Shown here: positions 42,856 to 54,947 of the stretch, in pieces
Numbering within the stretch: the stretch's first letter is position 1
Layout: each line of letters starts with the position of its first letter
From: Onchidella celtica
Lineage: Eukaryota > Mollusca > Gastropoda > Systellommatophora > Onchidiidae
Assembly: GCA_963931925.1 (NCBI GenBank)
Contig: OZ007570.1
Coordinates: 60,782,432-60,846,431, forward strand
Reading direction: 5' to 3'
DNA: 64,000 nucleotides
Notes under the pieces: model-generated
The model's input: only the letters and a program-made list of their open reading frames with translations
What the model was told of the DNA's origin: nothing
Databases searched by the model: none
Made by a program: the position numbers and the translations under genes

Positions 42856-44590
42856 AACCGGATCTAATGTTTTCTTTTTTTCTTTTCAATTTATTTTCAG
42901 GCCAGCTGCATGACGAAATTCTGCTTTGCAGGTAGCAGTCATACTATTTTCCTCATATTGAAAGCGGCTCTATATTATGTGACGTAAATGGAACAGAGAA
43001 TTGAAAAGGACGAACGGCCGATATAGAATATGGGCCCTTAGACTTATGATTTTTAAATACCATGCAGCTACGGTAACATTTTTTCTACATTCACGTTAAT
43101 CTGTTCAGGGCAGAATTGGGTACACATGAAAATCACGTTTGTATTTTTTTAGGACATTTAAAAGACACCTGTAAGATTATTTTTTGTTGTTGCACAAATC
43201 TAGATTAGAAAAAAGGTTCCTTGTGCTTAAAGGTGAAGGTAACATTTTAATTAGACAAGACACAGACGCAGAAGGCTCACCGTGGCCGTTAATACAGATT
43301 CTGTGCATATGACGTGTATATGTGTGGCGTGTACATGATGTATGCTTTATGCAGAACAGATTTCGTCAGAAAATAAGCATAACAATTTTTCTGAGCTGCT
43401 TCATTAGTTTCCTAGCTCTTCCTGCTGTTTGTTTGGGCGAGGTGGGTGAGGTGGGGAGGGGGCGAAGACAATAAGAGGGGGCAGAGAGAGAGAGAGTGAG
43501 AGAGAAAGAGATCGGTAAGAAAATAATCATGAATTCACCAACAAAGCTTAAACCAGTGTGAACAAAAATGTTGTATCTTTACAAGATAACAAATTTTATG
43601 AAGCTCATCAACCCTGTGATACAGAACATAGTCTGCCAACGGCCGAGCTCGGCCGTCTCAGAATATTGTGCAACGATATTGGATCGCTTTCAGGTGTTTA
43701 AACCGCAAAGAAAAATAACAAGGAACTCTGTAAACGTAGTCCTAAGCTTTCTTTGTTTTGTACAAAGCCAGACGAGAGGAACCAACACCTGGAATGAGGA
43801 CCCTGGAGCAGTGGGGTAACTAGGGTAGGGCACTTTCCCACAGATTCACCCTACAGATAAAACCGACACTAGCCACATGATCCACGCAGCCACTCAAAAA
43901 TAAGCAGAATTTTTTTTCTTTTTTATCAGTTTGGAAATTAAGATAAAATTGGTTGAATCATTGGGTTAGGGCAACAGAAATAGTGTAGGTTATATATATT
44001 ATGAATGTGGCTCTTAACCATGGGGAAGATTAGTGGATATAGTGAAACGGAAAAGGGTGAGAATAAGCATTCCGAAAACCTTCCTGAGCTAATAAATCCT
44101 CAACTGATGAACTCCCTAAGCAGCAAAGGCGTTGGATTGGCCACACTGAGGTGCAAACTGAATATCATTTTTTTATACAAACCTGTTCTGTCAGAATTCT
44201 AGGAATTCCAGCAGAGGATGGTTGAAGATGAAACTATCTGTTGTTTTTTTCGGGGGGGGGAGGGGGGGGGGTTGGAAGTGTGAAGACATGAGATGTGCAT
44301 TTCGGTAGAAACAACGTTTAAAGGATTAAGACCCACATGTTCATAATAATGAAACTTAAAAGGCGAAAGCAAGCAAAAAAAAAACAACAAAAAAACTCCA
44401 CAGTCTTCCTCAGCCACTGAAGTTTCACAGTCAAGCTCACCCCTGTAACAGTCTGACTTAACTTCTGCCTTCGATTTTAGGTTACACGAGAAAACGCAAT
44501 TATCTAAAACATTTACCCATGAATTAACTGGGGAGTGTTATACAATAGTGCAACCTATGTTGGTACACGGCAGTACATCGAGGATGTCAC
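42856..44590. other. Unassigned DNA
   Basis: Contains a GA-rich tract at 43440-43512, a CAGTGGGGTAACTAGGG block near 43811 that resembles a hAT left end without a partner, and a G run at 44252-44272. No gene recognised. Confidence 0.4.
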
Positions 44591-44596
44591 AATACA

Positions 44597-45035
44597 TGCA
44601 TTTTGTCAAGATGACGTCGTCTATAAACTTGCATGGCGTCATTTCCACGGTTCACTGCAGATGCCTGGGGAGTCTTTAAAATAAACACAATCAATAAAAA
44701 TGCACTCTATTTATAACTATAGTAGGGGGGCCAACTTGCTCTATCTCTTCAAATAAGCGTTAAACCTTGCACTAAAAAATAATACTCTTTGTTGCATTTT
44801 CATTTAAAGTGATCCCCTGGGCATAAGAAACTGCCGGATATAATTATTTGGCTAAAGGATGGCATTACGTATGTAGACGCGATTTTGTCCCCAATTTTAT
44901 TTAGATAATAATAATAGCATTTTGTCAAGGTGACCTCGACTATATATATAAATTTGCATGGTGTCATGTCCACGGTCGGCTGCAAATGCGTGGGTAGTCT
45001 TAAAATTAAAAATAAAACACAATCCATAAGTCGGC
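44597..45035 (+). repeat. Pair of ~105-bp direct repeats
   Basis: GCATTTTGTCAAG(A/G)TGAC through ACACAATC(A/C)ATAA occurs at about 44600-44700 and 44920-45028 with moderate divergence, just left of the TIR element at 45053. Confidence 0.7.
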
Positions 45036-45052
45036 AGTTAAAAATAATTTTT

Positions 45053-45578
45053 GTGAGTGTGCATGAGAAAACCCACAATATGTCGACAGAGCTGATTTTG
45101 AGAAAAATAGCTTTGAAGTGAAAATATGGGTCCGACACAAACTTCCAACTTGGCTGTTGGTTAGGGGACCGTAGCATGTTACAGGGTAAACTGTAGACGA
45201 ACAGTGAACACTACTCACTATGATCTCTATAAAGGCTTTGTAATTAGACTACGGTCTCCTAACAAGATCCAAAAACTTCCGACTTGGCTGTTGTTTGGGG
45301 GACCGTGGCATGTTACAGGGTAAACTGTAGATGAGCAGTGAACACTACTCAGTATGATCTCTATAACGGCTTAGTTATTAAACTACGGTCTCCTAACAGC
45401 AATCATTCCAATATTAATGGGTCAGTTAGCTATTGCCACTTTTAGGATTAAATGCCGTTTTCTCTGTTTTAGGGGGTCACTGACTTCAATTTATCAGAAA
45501 TGTCTTGTCTTTTATTATATGTACAAACTCAAAATGTCATGTTTGCGACTTATTGTGGGTTTTCTCATGCACACTCAC
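45053..45578. mobile_element. TIR element with exact 27-bp termini enclosing tandem hairpin units
   Basis: GTGAGTGTGCATGAGAAAAC and the next 7 bases (45053-45079) are exactly inverted at 45552-45578. Inside, two units of about 134 bases start at 45141 and 45275. Each has its own inverted ends (TTAGGGGACCGTAG / CTACGGTCTCCTAAC). The target duplication was not resolved. No coding region; probably a MITE. Confidence 0.75.
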
Positions 45579-46830
45579 GTTTATTAATAACCTTATTGCT
45601 CGATAACCAAATAACGCTGGTGTATTAACCAATCAGATAGGCGTCCTACAGGTTCAAGACGTTGGCATACACCCATAACAACGGTCAAGGTCTCAAGGTG
45701 TTGATGACGCAAGTTTTTTTTTTTTTCCCTTGTGGGGTCAGAAAATCACAAGCTGCATTGGCTGACAACCAGGAAGCCACCAATACCACTTTCGTCGGAC
45801 TACGTGGATGGGGAAAAAAAATGAAATGCGTAGAATCATTTATTTAAAAACACCCCAGAGGCTGTTAAACAAATGTGTACCGGTACCCCCAGTAGTGTAT
45901 ATATCTATGACCGGTACTCATGGCCAGATGGTGCATTCGTCGCTAGGTTGAGTTTTTTGTTATGTTAAATAACAGTTAAAAAAAATAAATCTTTGTCCTC
46001 TGAGGTCATTCTCTCCCCCCCCCCCCATTATAATGAGTAATGTTTTAGTGTGATTTATTATAACTGGGCGGCGACCCACCCACCAGTTTGGTGTTCGCAC
46101 CAGCCTTCAGTTGGTCTGGCTGACCCCTAAGACAAGCCCCACACCTATCGTTCATAGTTCGTCGTTCACCGTTCAACGATGAAAAAATAAACTTGTGTCA
46201 ACTAACGGAGCAAGACGCAGTACTCTTTCACCCTTCACCGTGAGCTAACGGAACGAGTGGCATAACTCTTTCGACGTTCACCTTTCAACATCATCTGATC
46301 GTTTATATATGAAATGGGAATGCTTACATTTTTTGGTTGTTCAGTTTCGAAAAATACAAGTACTACCAGGCTAGCTTTTGTTAGTACTTCTTGTCTGCTC
46401 GCATGGGGGCATTTTTGGACAACATAAACCATGGATGAAAGAGAATGAAGGGCAAACTATGAACGATGAATGTCAAGAGCAGATTTAATTCATAAGAGTA
46501 AATTTTTGCGAGAGCAGTAAGTAATTTTTAGAAACGTAATTATTGTACGAGCCAGCATAACTTGGCCTTGAGCTGGTCTCGTAAACAATGTGTTTTGAAC
46601 AGTTTTTTCCCTGATAGATAGACAGAAGGTGGGGAAGGATAGAGGGACAGCGTAGGTGTGCATGACTGAGCACTTTTTACATCTCGTGTTTTGAACAAGG
46701 TTTAGTAAAGAGGGAAGGGGTGAGTAGGAATTAAATGTTATTGAGACGTCTGTTGACGTACAGAAATACCGTGATCCAGAGTAAAAGCTCGGGGTTTTGA
46801 ACATGTTAAGAATTTATTGCTATAAAATTA
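45579..46830. other. Unassigned DNA
   Basis: No gene recognised. Contains a T run near 45714-45727, a C run near 46014-46026, and related ACTAACGGA / CTCTTTC boxes at about 46200-46275. Confidence 0.35.
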
Positions 46831-46833
46831 CAT

Positions 46834-47563
46834 TGTATTGTATGAAGTAATTCGACCTTTGATGTCGACCCAAGGTCGTTGCGTAGGGCTGTTACTTAAA
46901 ATAACTCAGTTCGGCAGCTGAGCTAGAAGTGGTTGCACCAATCACAATCCAGGAATTAGACGGTAAGCTGCAGATGCAGTCCAGTATTTAAGGCCATACA
47001 GAACTTAGTTCTGGGCCGCATGTAGAAAATCCATTTACGAGGTGGACGGCGATAGTCCTCAGCCAGATGAGAGACATAGAGACGCAGTTGAGCAGTCCAT
47101 TGTGAGGGGCCTGATTTAAAGCTCCAGAGCCTAAGCTACTTGGTTTGATATAAACCCACAGCGTTTACATCCAGCGCTCTCACTCCCAGTGAGGGCCGCA
47201 TGGTGAGAGTCTATACTAATTTGTAATGATGAAAGTGAACCGTTCTACTTACTTTTGAAGACAGTTTCAGAGCTACCGCCAGACAACGCATGGTTGTACA
47301 AGCATTCTCCATGGCGTGTCTAGAGGAAATGTCCATATCATAACATGTCTCATTGAATTAATAGAATTTAAACTGTTATATCCGTCGCCACGTGCGCGGA
47401 TTCTATTTGCCATATAACTCATATGACCTGCAAGTAGTTAGATTGAATTCGTTAGTCTTTATAAAAGCTGTAGTTCCATTAGTTAGATTCAGTTGCCTTT
47501 GAATTGATATTTATATTTATAATTATATTTGTTACATTAATTCCTGTAATTAAACTGCCCTAC
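46834..47563 (+). repeat. LTR-like block (possible solo LTR)
   Basis: About 730 bases from TGTATGAAGTAATTCG to AACTGCCCTACA. It contains a TATTTAAGG promoter-like box near 46985 and AATTAAA close to the end, the layout of a retroelement LTR. No flanking duplication matched and no partner LTR is in the window, so this is tentative. Confidence 0.25.
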
Positions 47564-48269
47564 AGTTCTGCTAAAATTGAAAGCAATTGATTTATTTAGT
47601 TTTTAGAGTGCAAGTATTTATTTTTGTGTGTTCGTCGATTGTGGGAGCGGACCTCGAAAGAGTGTCAGTCGAAATATCCCCATGTAACCCACATCGCGAC
47701 AATGAACGACCTGTGTGTTGACTGCCTAATAAGACGAGTTCATGATTTTGTCCATCACTGTCTACCCTGGAAACGCTCTACCCAGATGAAATGCCTCGTG
47801 GTTACAACATGTTACATCTGTATTCAAAGCCTTAGAATGAAACACGTCATCGTGTCATGACGCAGGTTCATTGGGGTGCTTTATATTGTCTGGCCTTGGC
47901 TATAGTATGCGCATCGACGTGGGCCGATGCTTTTGCTAGCGTCGATTCTATTTTCTGCTCGATTAAAATATCAAAACAATTCATATTGCCTTTTAGCCCC
48001 CACCCCCGAAGTGTTAGTTTACCCCCCCCCCCTACTTTTTAAAAATTTAAATTATTTTTGTTTTGGTAGAGAATAGTTGGATTATGGGTGTAGACAAAAC
48101 ACCCAGGTCAGTCGCAGACAGACTGATTTTTCAATTGCAAAGTCGAGAAACTAGTTAGTTAAGCGGTTCCCCTGTTCGAAGCGCACACGGGCGACTCTTT
48201 TAATCTGCTAAGTGAAAAGTAACATTTTGATTTACTAGTAACTATTTAAACAGTTTCTTGGACAAGATG
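47564..48269. other. Unassigned DNA
   Basis: Nothing recognised; short open frames lack motifs. A C run lies near 48021-48032. Confidence 0.35.
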
Positions 48270-48890
48270 ACTAAAAAAAAGTACTTGTGACGGGCAAGCT
48301 GATATGTATTATGTTGGGCAGTTTTTTGGCGTTTCTTTTTTTAAAATCTCTCTTCACAAAACATTCGGTCAGTTGAATATCACATAGGCCAAATGTTTTG
48401 TATTTACAATGGCCTGTATATATTTGAAATACAGACAAAATCACATCTTGTGTCAATCCGGGGAATCTATTATATTCTCTTAAATATTCTCTGACTTCAC
48501 AAATTATTCTATCCCACAAAGATGGCTAAGAATATGAAGAATTTGAAAGAGTATTACAAAGAAATTACCCAGATGTTTATTAATACGATTAATTTTGCCA
48601 ATCCACACAAACATCCGTGGGTAGATGATGGATGGATGGATGGATGGGTGAATAAATGGATGGATGGATAAATGGATGGATGAATGGATGGATGGATCTA
48701 TGAATGGATGGATGAATGGGTGGATGAATGAATGGATGGATGGATGGATGGATAAATGGATGGATGGATGGATGAATGGATGGATGGATGGATGAATAAA
48801 TGGATGAATGGATGGATAAATTGATGATGGATGGATGGATGGTTGGATGGTTGGATAAATGGATGGATGGATGGATGGATGGAGTCCTTA
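48270..48890 (+). repeat. GGAT-tailed repeat family, copy C
   Basis: The body matches copy B (TGTTGGGCA, TATCACATAGGCCAA, AATACAGACAAAATCACA, AACATCCGTGG) and leads at the same point into a GGAT/GAAT array of about 260 bases (48628-48890). Confidence 0.85.
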
Positions 48891-51800
48891 CAAGATTATA
48901 TTTATTATCAGCTTGTAGGCTAATTTCGAAAACTGTGGCTAACGAAAAGGTTGATGTAACCAGTTCACTAAAGCTAATCACAATCATGATCGTCAATCCT
49001 AAAGCTTCCCCTAAAAAGTTCATCGTTCAAGAAAACCCAATAGCTGCAGGGGGCAAACAGTTTTTTTTTTTTTTTTTACTTTCATGGATTAAAAATCTGC
49101 AAATACTTAGCACAGGAGCCACTCGCCATAGTTTTCTGAAGAATCGGCATTAGTCAGACGGCTGCCTGTATCTGGCTATCTACTGCCTGATCAGATACAG
49201 TGACGGGGAGCGGCACTCCCAACGGGTATTTTCATTGTACACGTAATCTATCTGTCGGCGGGGTATCTCTGCCAGACATACAAACATAATTATTTGTCAT
49301 CGCCTTGTGTGCGCAATTCATTTGGCAAATCAGGGGCATCGGCGAAAATTCATTTGGCCAGTCAGAGGCGTCGGCGTTCCATACATTCCCGTGAACTTTA
49401 ACCCATATCCTGGAATGCATTTTTGTGTTGCAATAATAAATATAGGCTGGTAAACATTTGAATACTACAGGGAAAAAGGAAGAAAATTCGGGCAACAAGA
49501 TAAAAAAAAAAAAAGCTCTTGTTATTGACAGCTCATTGCAATGGTGGCAGTAAAGTCATCGCATTAAACGAACATGTGAACTTCCATGTTCAAACTGCAC
49601 CTGGCGTGCCCTTCCGAGGGAGTCACAAATCATATGGCACTTTTGTTCATCAAAGTCAACACTTTGTAAAATCCGAAGTTTTTGTTGTTGTTGTTGTTAT
49701 TGTTGTTGTGGTTGTTACTTATAAAGTAAGTTAGGCTGATGTAATTTTCATAATCTGTATGACTCATAATAAATGTGGGCCAATGAGTTCCCGGGCAAGG
49801 TCGAGCCACACCCGAATTACAGGTGACATCAGCATTCTTAAACTTAAAGGAAAAGTTCAAGTGAACTTCTTAAACTTGTACTGACCTTGTCCCGGGGTAC
49901 ATTATTGAAGGAGTTGGTACACATACACTAGGCCTAAGTACGCTGGACATCCAAAACAAAATGTACTGCCGTGTATAAAGATCAACGAATGCACTGTCTT
50001 CTGTGCAATGCACACTGGTGCAGGGCTGCAATTATTAGGCCAAAGCACCTTGAACGAGCTGAGGCTTTCAGAGTTATCACGTGCGTGAAAAACACTTTGC
50101 TTTTACTCAATATCTCAGTGTTAACCTTTTGAGTGGTTTGGGCACACTGCCGAATTAAAGTCTTCAACTTTCTTCACCATATCCATGAATATTCATGATA
50201 CTTCTTAAAAGTAAAAGATGGATTGTGAAAAATAGAGCAAACCTATATTTTTGCCAGTGGATATTTTCCTTTAAAAAGTGAGGAAACTCTCTATATGTTA
50301 TAATATACATTCTCCAGTAATTTGCCAATTTACAGTTACATTTCATGTTTACAATATGTCTTCACTGCAAAAATCATAGAATTAACAGAATTTAGATATA
50401 TGCAAGCAAAGAGAAACACGTATATCTCGCACAACCTGAAGTTAGGAACTAACAACCAGAAAACTATACAAAAATTCTAAAGAATGAAAATGAAAGAAAT
50501 TAAACAAAGATTTCCGTCACCGTTAAGGACCTTCATCAAGTTTGGAAACAAAACGAAAAAAAAACCCACTAAAATATTGCCGTAATATTATCTTATTATA
50601 AAAGAAAATAGTGGTGGGAGTAATTCATTGTGGTGCAATTTTGGCCCTTTTTTGCTCGACGCTGCAGCCTAAATAACAGTTTCAAACATTATAAACTTAG
50701 TTTTCTTAATTGTCAACTAATCCACCGCAATCGCATTTGTATCGACCAATTGTGTTGATTCAAGTTTCAGGTATGTTTGAATAAAAAGTTGTTAAAATGT
50801 AAAATACAATGATCTTTGTTTTGGCTCCCTGTAGCAAGCCCGCCGCACCGAAAACAATAATATATTTATAGGTGTTCAGTTCCGTTCGCGCAATTTCCTT
50901 GCCAGAAATGAGTGCACAGTAAGACTGTAGAATATGGGAAGCTTTCACGACAAAAACGATGGAGACATAGAACAGTGTGTTCATAGGTTTATCCCGGGTA
51001 ATGCCGGGTAATGCCGGGAACCGCATCTAGTAAAGAAAAAAAAAAAAGGCCGAAACCGGCAACTGAAAGCGAATCACTTACTAAGCTTTTACTGGCCTCT
51101 TTCAGTCTCTCAAACTCCGACCGACTGAAGCGTCAACCGTATAACTGTCATAATTATAATGAATTACTTGTGTTGCACAGCTGTGACACGGTAGGTTGTT
51201 ATTAATAATTAATTTTTTAACCATATAATTTGGCTTTAGATGTAATAGATGCGTAATGCGTATTCAATTACAGTCAGGCGCCAAGCATGTCAGCTTTGGT
51301 GTGACAACACGGTGAACACCTGCTGCAAATCGACAGCGAAGGTAGGGGGGGGGGTGGGTGGTGTCATCCAGTTCCTTTGCTCTTCGGATAAATAAATTTT
51401 CGATGCCGCCCCCGCTTTTGCGCCGGTGTGTGACTGACACTTTCCCATCCACCCAGGTCTCCCGTTTAAGTACCAGCTATGACAGGCTGAACGTCCAGAA
51501 CAAGATAATAGGGAAATATTAATAGTAGGCGCACATAACTAATTTGCGATTATGTTTGTAGTGCAATTGTTTTAAATCCCTAAGCACATGAATGGAGATC
51601 CATGCACATCCAGCACTTGAGTTCCCAATGTCTAATTCTGCGCGTTGCAAGTTGTAACCATGCGGCTTGTGCAACACCTCTGTTCACCTGTTGGCAATCC
51701 CATGCATGTCGCGAGACTGTCCACTCCCCCCCCCCCCCCCTTGATTATCAATTTTATATGTTATATGTCATCTCCAAAGGCTGCTTTAAGGGCTGCATAA

Positions 51801-52270
51801 TAAACAACAACAACAACAACAACAAAAGAGAAAAGAGCAAGGAATACATAATTATGCCATGAAAGGTGACAACAGAAGGCATAAATGTTCTTAAGACAGA
51901 AGCTCGTTAATGAGAAGATCCACCATGAAGAGCTGTCACCATAACGTAGTTTTGTCGTCATTCTATAATGGATTATTTCATAGGAATGCAACTGGTGAAT
52001 ACATCAAACCGAGGCATGTACTGACACTGTTTGACCCAGCAATCTCGGCTGACCTCGATCTACTGCCGCCGCGTCAACAGAATGATCATCATTCTATTCA
52101 GGTCATATCACTGCACTTGCTGTTTAGGTCTTTATCTCAGGAGATTCGCTGCCTTTGGCATTTACACCTCACTTTTCTTGTTTGTTTGTCTTTTAAATAT
52201 TTTTCTTGTTCTTGTTTCTGTGTGTGTGTGTTTGTTTGGGTTTTTTTTTTGTGGCAGGGACTAGATCTAA
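48891..52270. other. Unassigned DNA with minor simple repeats
   Basis: Short GTT (49683-49720), CAA (51807-51825), A, T, C and G runs. No coding sequence, tRNA or known repeat recognised in about 3.4 kb. Confidence 0.35.
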
Positions 52271-52278
52271 TATTTTAG

Positions 52279-52597
52279 AATTTAGCCCGGGCAGCGGCCT
52301 TATTCGGCCTGCTCTTCTCGACTTTTATTAGTTTTAACTGCCAAAGTATCTTTAACGTGCGCAATGTGTACACGAACCCTCCGAATTTGTCGTTCTTATC
52401 GCAGAAGACTATGTGTTCGATCCTTCCTACAATAGGATCTGCGACAGGAGTATTTCCCCCCTACAAAAAAAAAAAATAATTAAAAAAATAATAAAAATCC
52501 AACATGCCTGCACCGACCGTTGATCGAACCCGGTACCTTCGGCATGCCAGGCGAGCACTTTACCTCTAGTCTGAGTCTGACCAGACCACCGTGTCAC
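52279..52597 (-). mobile_element. tRNA-derived SINE, copy 2
   Basis: Same order as the 30.4-kb copy: GCCCGGGCAGCGGCCT, AAAGTATCTTTAACGTGCGC, and a tRNA-like head at the high-coordinate end. It has an A-rich insertion near 52460-52500, and the A box is split by a short GTCTGAGTCTGACCAG duplication. The B box is imperfect, so this copy looks older or inactive. Confidence 0.75.
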
Positions 52598-52639
52598 TGA
52601 CTGCACTTGGTTAACCTGAAGATACTCCATACGACAGCA

Positions 52640-53118
52640 CAGTGGTTTTCAACTTTTTCCGGGCAATGTTCCCCTTAGGCTCTAAAAATTTCCTTTCATC
52701 GCCCTTCTCCCCCCTCCACCCTAAATCCCTATTCAAACCCCAATGGACACATTTCACAAGAAGACAGACTACACACAGATTATGATGTTAAGTTTCTCAG
52801 AGCCTTATTACTGACAATAGGCGTACGGATTATTCATCATCGAACAGAAAGCATTCTTCATCGAAATGCACCAGAAAAAAAAAAAGGCCTTTTCCGTTCA
52901 TAAAAACCCCCAAGTACGCGTGGTGTTAAACTAGACTTAGACAGTGACGCCCATGTATACCTCCCCCCCCCCCCCCGCCCCAATTCGTCTTCTCCTTTCA
53001 TTCCCCCCTTTTCATTCTTTTCGTCCTCTCCCCCCTTCTCCTTCGTTTCCACCCCCCCCTCCCCTATATCAAAATCGCCACCAGGGGGAGACATCGTCCA
53101 TGATAGAGAACCACTGAT
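52640..53118. mobile_element. hAT-like MITE remnant
   Basis: Begins CAGTGGTTTTCAAC and ends TAGAGAACCACTG. The inverted CAGTGGTT termini are typical of hAT elements. The flanking octamers do not match. Contains a C run at about 52963-52976. Confidence 0.6.
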
Positions 53119-53139
53119 CTAGTATCTTTGGTTAACCCA

Positions 53140-53769
53140 TTTGTTCTCAACGTGGGCAGTTTTGATTTTGAGGGGGCTGGGCGAAAACGAAGAAGAGGTC
53201 GACAGGGGGCCGAAAACGAGGACGGGAGGGGGAGCGACGATTTGGGGGCAAATACAGGGCAGCCACTGTCATGTTCAACAGCATCCCCAAGTGGGGTTTA
53301 GGAAGAGAAAATCTTGTATTGTTTTTGGTTTAAAGATCGATTTGTCAGACATGTGTGCTGAATATTCAATACTCCCAAAAAGGGTTTAATAATAATAATA
53401 ATAATAAATAATAAATAGAATTTCTATAGCGCATTTCTAATAAAATTATTACTCAATGCGCTGTACATTGCATCAATGATTCTTGCATACATTTTCCAAA
53501 TCTCATACTCAAACACGCACTCTCATCTATACAAACTTTCAGCCCCACACATAATAGACGCTCTCAATGATATATTATAGCACTAGGTTATATAATCAAT
53601 CATAACAATCATAACATCAAAGTAGTTTGGAAAACAAAACTTAACATTATAAAGTGTGTGTGGTTTGTCTTCCTGCGAAGAATAATTGTTGGTTTTGTGT
53701 AGTGTTTTTTTTTTTGGGGGGGGGGGGTGGCTGAGCTTTGGAGTCTAAAGGGGAGGTTTCCTGAAAAAA
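53140..53769. repeat. Second hAT-like remnant with an AATAAT-tailed insertion
   Basis: Begins TTGTTCTCAACGTGGGCAG, like the left ends at 16992 and 18031. It contains an (AAT)n stretch (53387-53415) followed by a TAGAATTTCTATAGCGCATT-type block reminiscent of a SINE 3' end, and a G run near 53717. Confidence 0.45.
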
Positions 53770-53777
53770 GGTGTGAG
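53770..53777. repeat. Target site duplication of the 53.8-kb hAT MITE, left
   Basis: GGTGTGAG, identical to 58490-58497. Confidence 0.92.
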
Positions 53778-54259
53778 CAGGGGCGAAGCGTGGCCCCCTG
53801 CAGAGGGTAATCAGAATTTCAGCTAGAAAGATCCTCATAATAGGACGTATCGCTACATCATATTTACATAATTATAAATGCAGCCACTAAAACAATGAAA
53901 CGGTTGCTAGGCACTGCAAAAATCTGAAGAGCGGACTATTCTTGTCAACAGGACAGGAATGCAGCGATTTACAAGCCAAACTAATCTGAAAAACTATTCA
54001 TTCATACTAACAGACTTAAAATATAATTTGAACAGCACGTTTTCATTGTCATATTCATAGCCAGAGATTTCGTTATTCTACCATCTCATAAAGTTTCTCG
54101 GAAAGGATTCATTAACATTAAATGGTAGAAAGTGCTTAAATGGCATCTCTGTGACACAACAATGTGTAGCCATTTCGGGGAAGTTGCTATCTGCCGTTGC
54201 GGTTTAGGTTCGAGCGACCTATCAAGTGAATTCATGTTCTTAACCCTCTACCGCATAAT

Positions 54260-54275
54260 GTTGCCTCAGGGCAAC
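54260..54275. repeat. piggyBac subterminal palindrome 1
   Basis: GTTGCCTCAGGGCAAC, joined to the terminal repeat through GCATAAT. Similar sites occur at 54608, 54662 and 57575. Confidence 0.85.
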
Positions 54276-54607
54276 ACACCAAAATTGTGCTTACTAAATT
54301 GAGTTCATCATTGAGTGTGCTACTGGAGTAACTTCCCTTGATTTTTCAAAGCTATGTATACACTATTAGCCCTACCGTTTGATTTTGGCACTACTGCGGA
54401 GGGAAACAGAAGCATCTTTGTCTGACAAGTCTTTGCATTTTGGAACCCAGCTATTCCTACAAAGTTGATTCCCAGCATCGTCCTTATAGGTGAGTAACCA
54501 CTATTCAAAAAATTTTTATTTATATTTGTATGGTTATAAGAAAGTAGAGGCAGCATTACTGTGCACAGGTGAAGTGTCTGGACTTTGTAGTGTGGTGTCA
54601 AGTGTTT

Positions 54608-54623
54608 GTTGCCTGAGAGCAAC
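54608..54623. repeat. piggyBac subterminal palindrome 2
   Basis: GTTGCCTGAGAGCAAC followed by ATTATGCAC, the inverted version of the terminal GCATAAT. Confidence 0.85.
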
Positions 54624-54661
54624 ATTATGCACTTCCTGAGAAACATTCATCCAGAGGGTAT

Positions 54662-54677
54662 GTTGCTTCAAGGCAAC
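54662..54677. repeat. piggyBac subterminal palindrome 3
   Basis: GTTGCTTCAAGGCAAC followed by AGTATGCAG. Confidence 0.85.
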
Positions 54678-54947
54678 AGTATGCAGTTCAGCCTGAACTA
54701 GATGTCATATCATTTATATTCAGTGCATCATTGATTGATGAATATTTATGTAAGTATTATGCAGTAACATCCATAAATGGGGAGGGGGGGGGGGGGGAGA
54801 GCCCGAAGGCCTAGATCTGGCTTCTATGTGGTTTGTTCTAGAATCCTGTATCACGTTTGTATTTGTAGAATATTTTCCCTGTAGAAAGGACTGTACTAAC
54901 TTTTGTGTGTGTGTGTGTGTTTTTACATTTCAGTTTTCAAGATCAGA

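Noticed and set aside
43811-43830. hAT element starting CAGTGGGGTAACTAGGG
   Set aside because: Only a left-end-like block; no inverted partner or 8-bp duplication was found.
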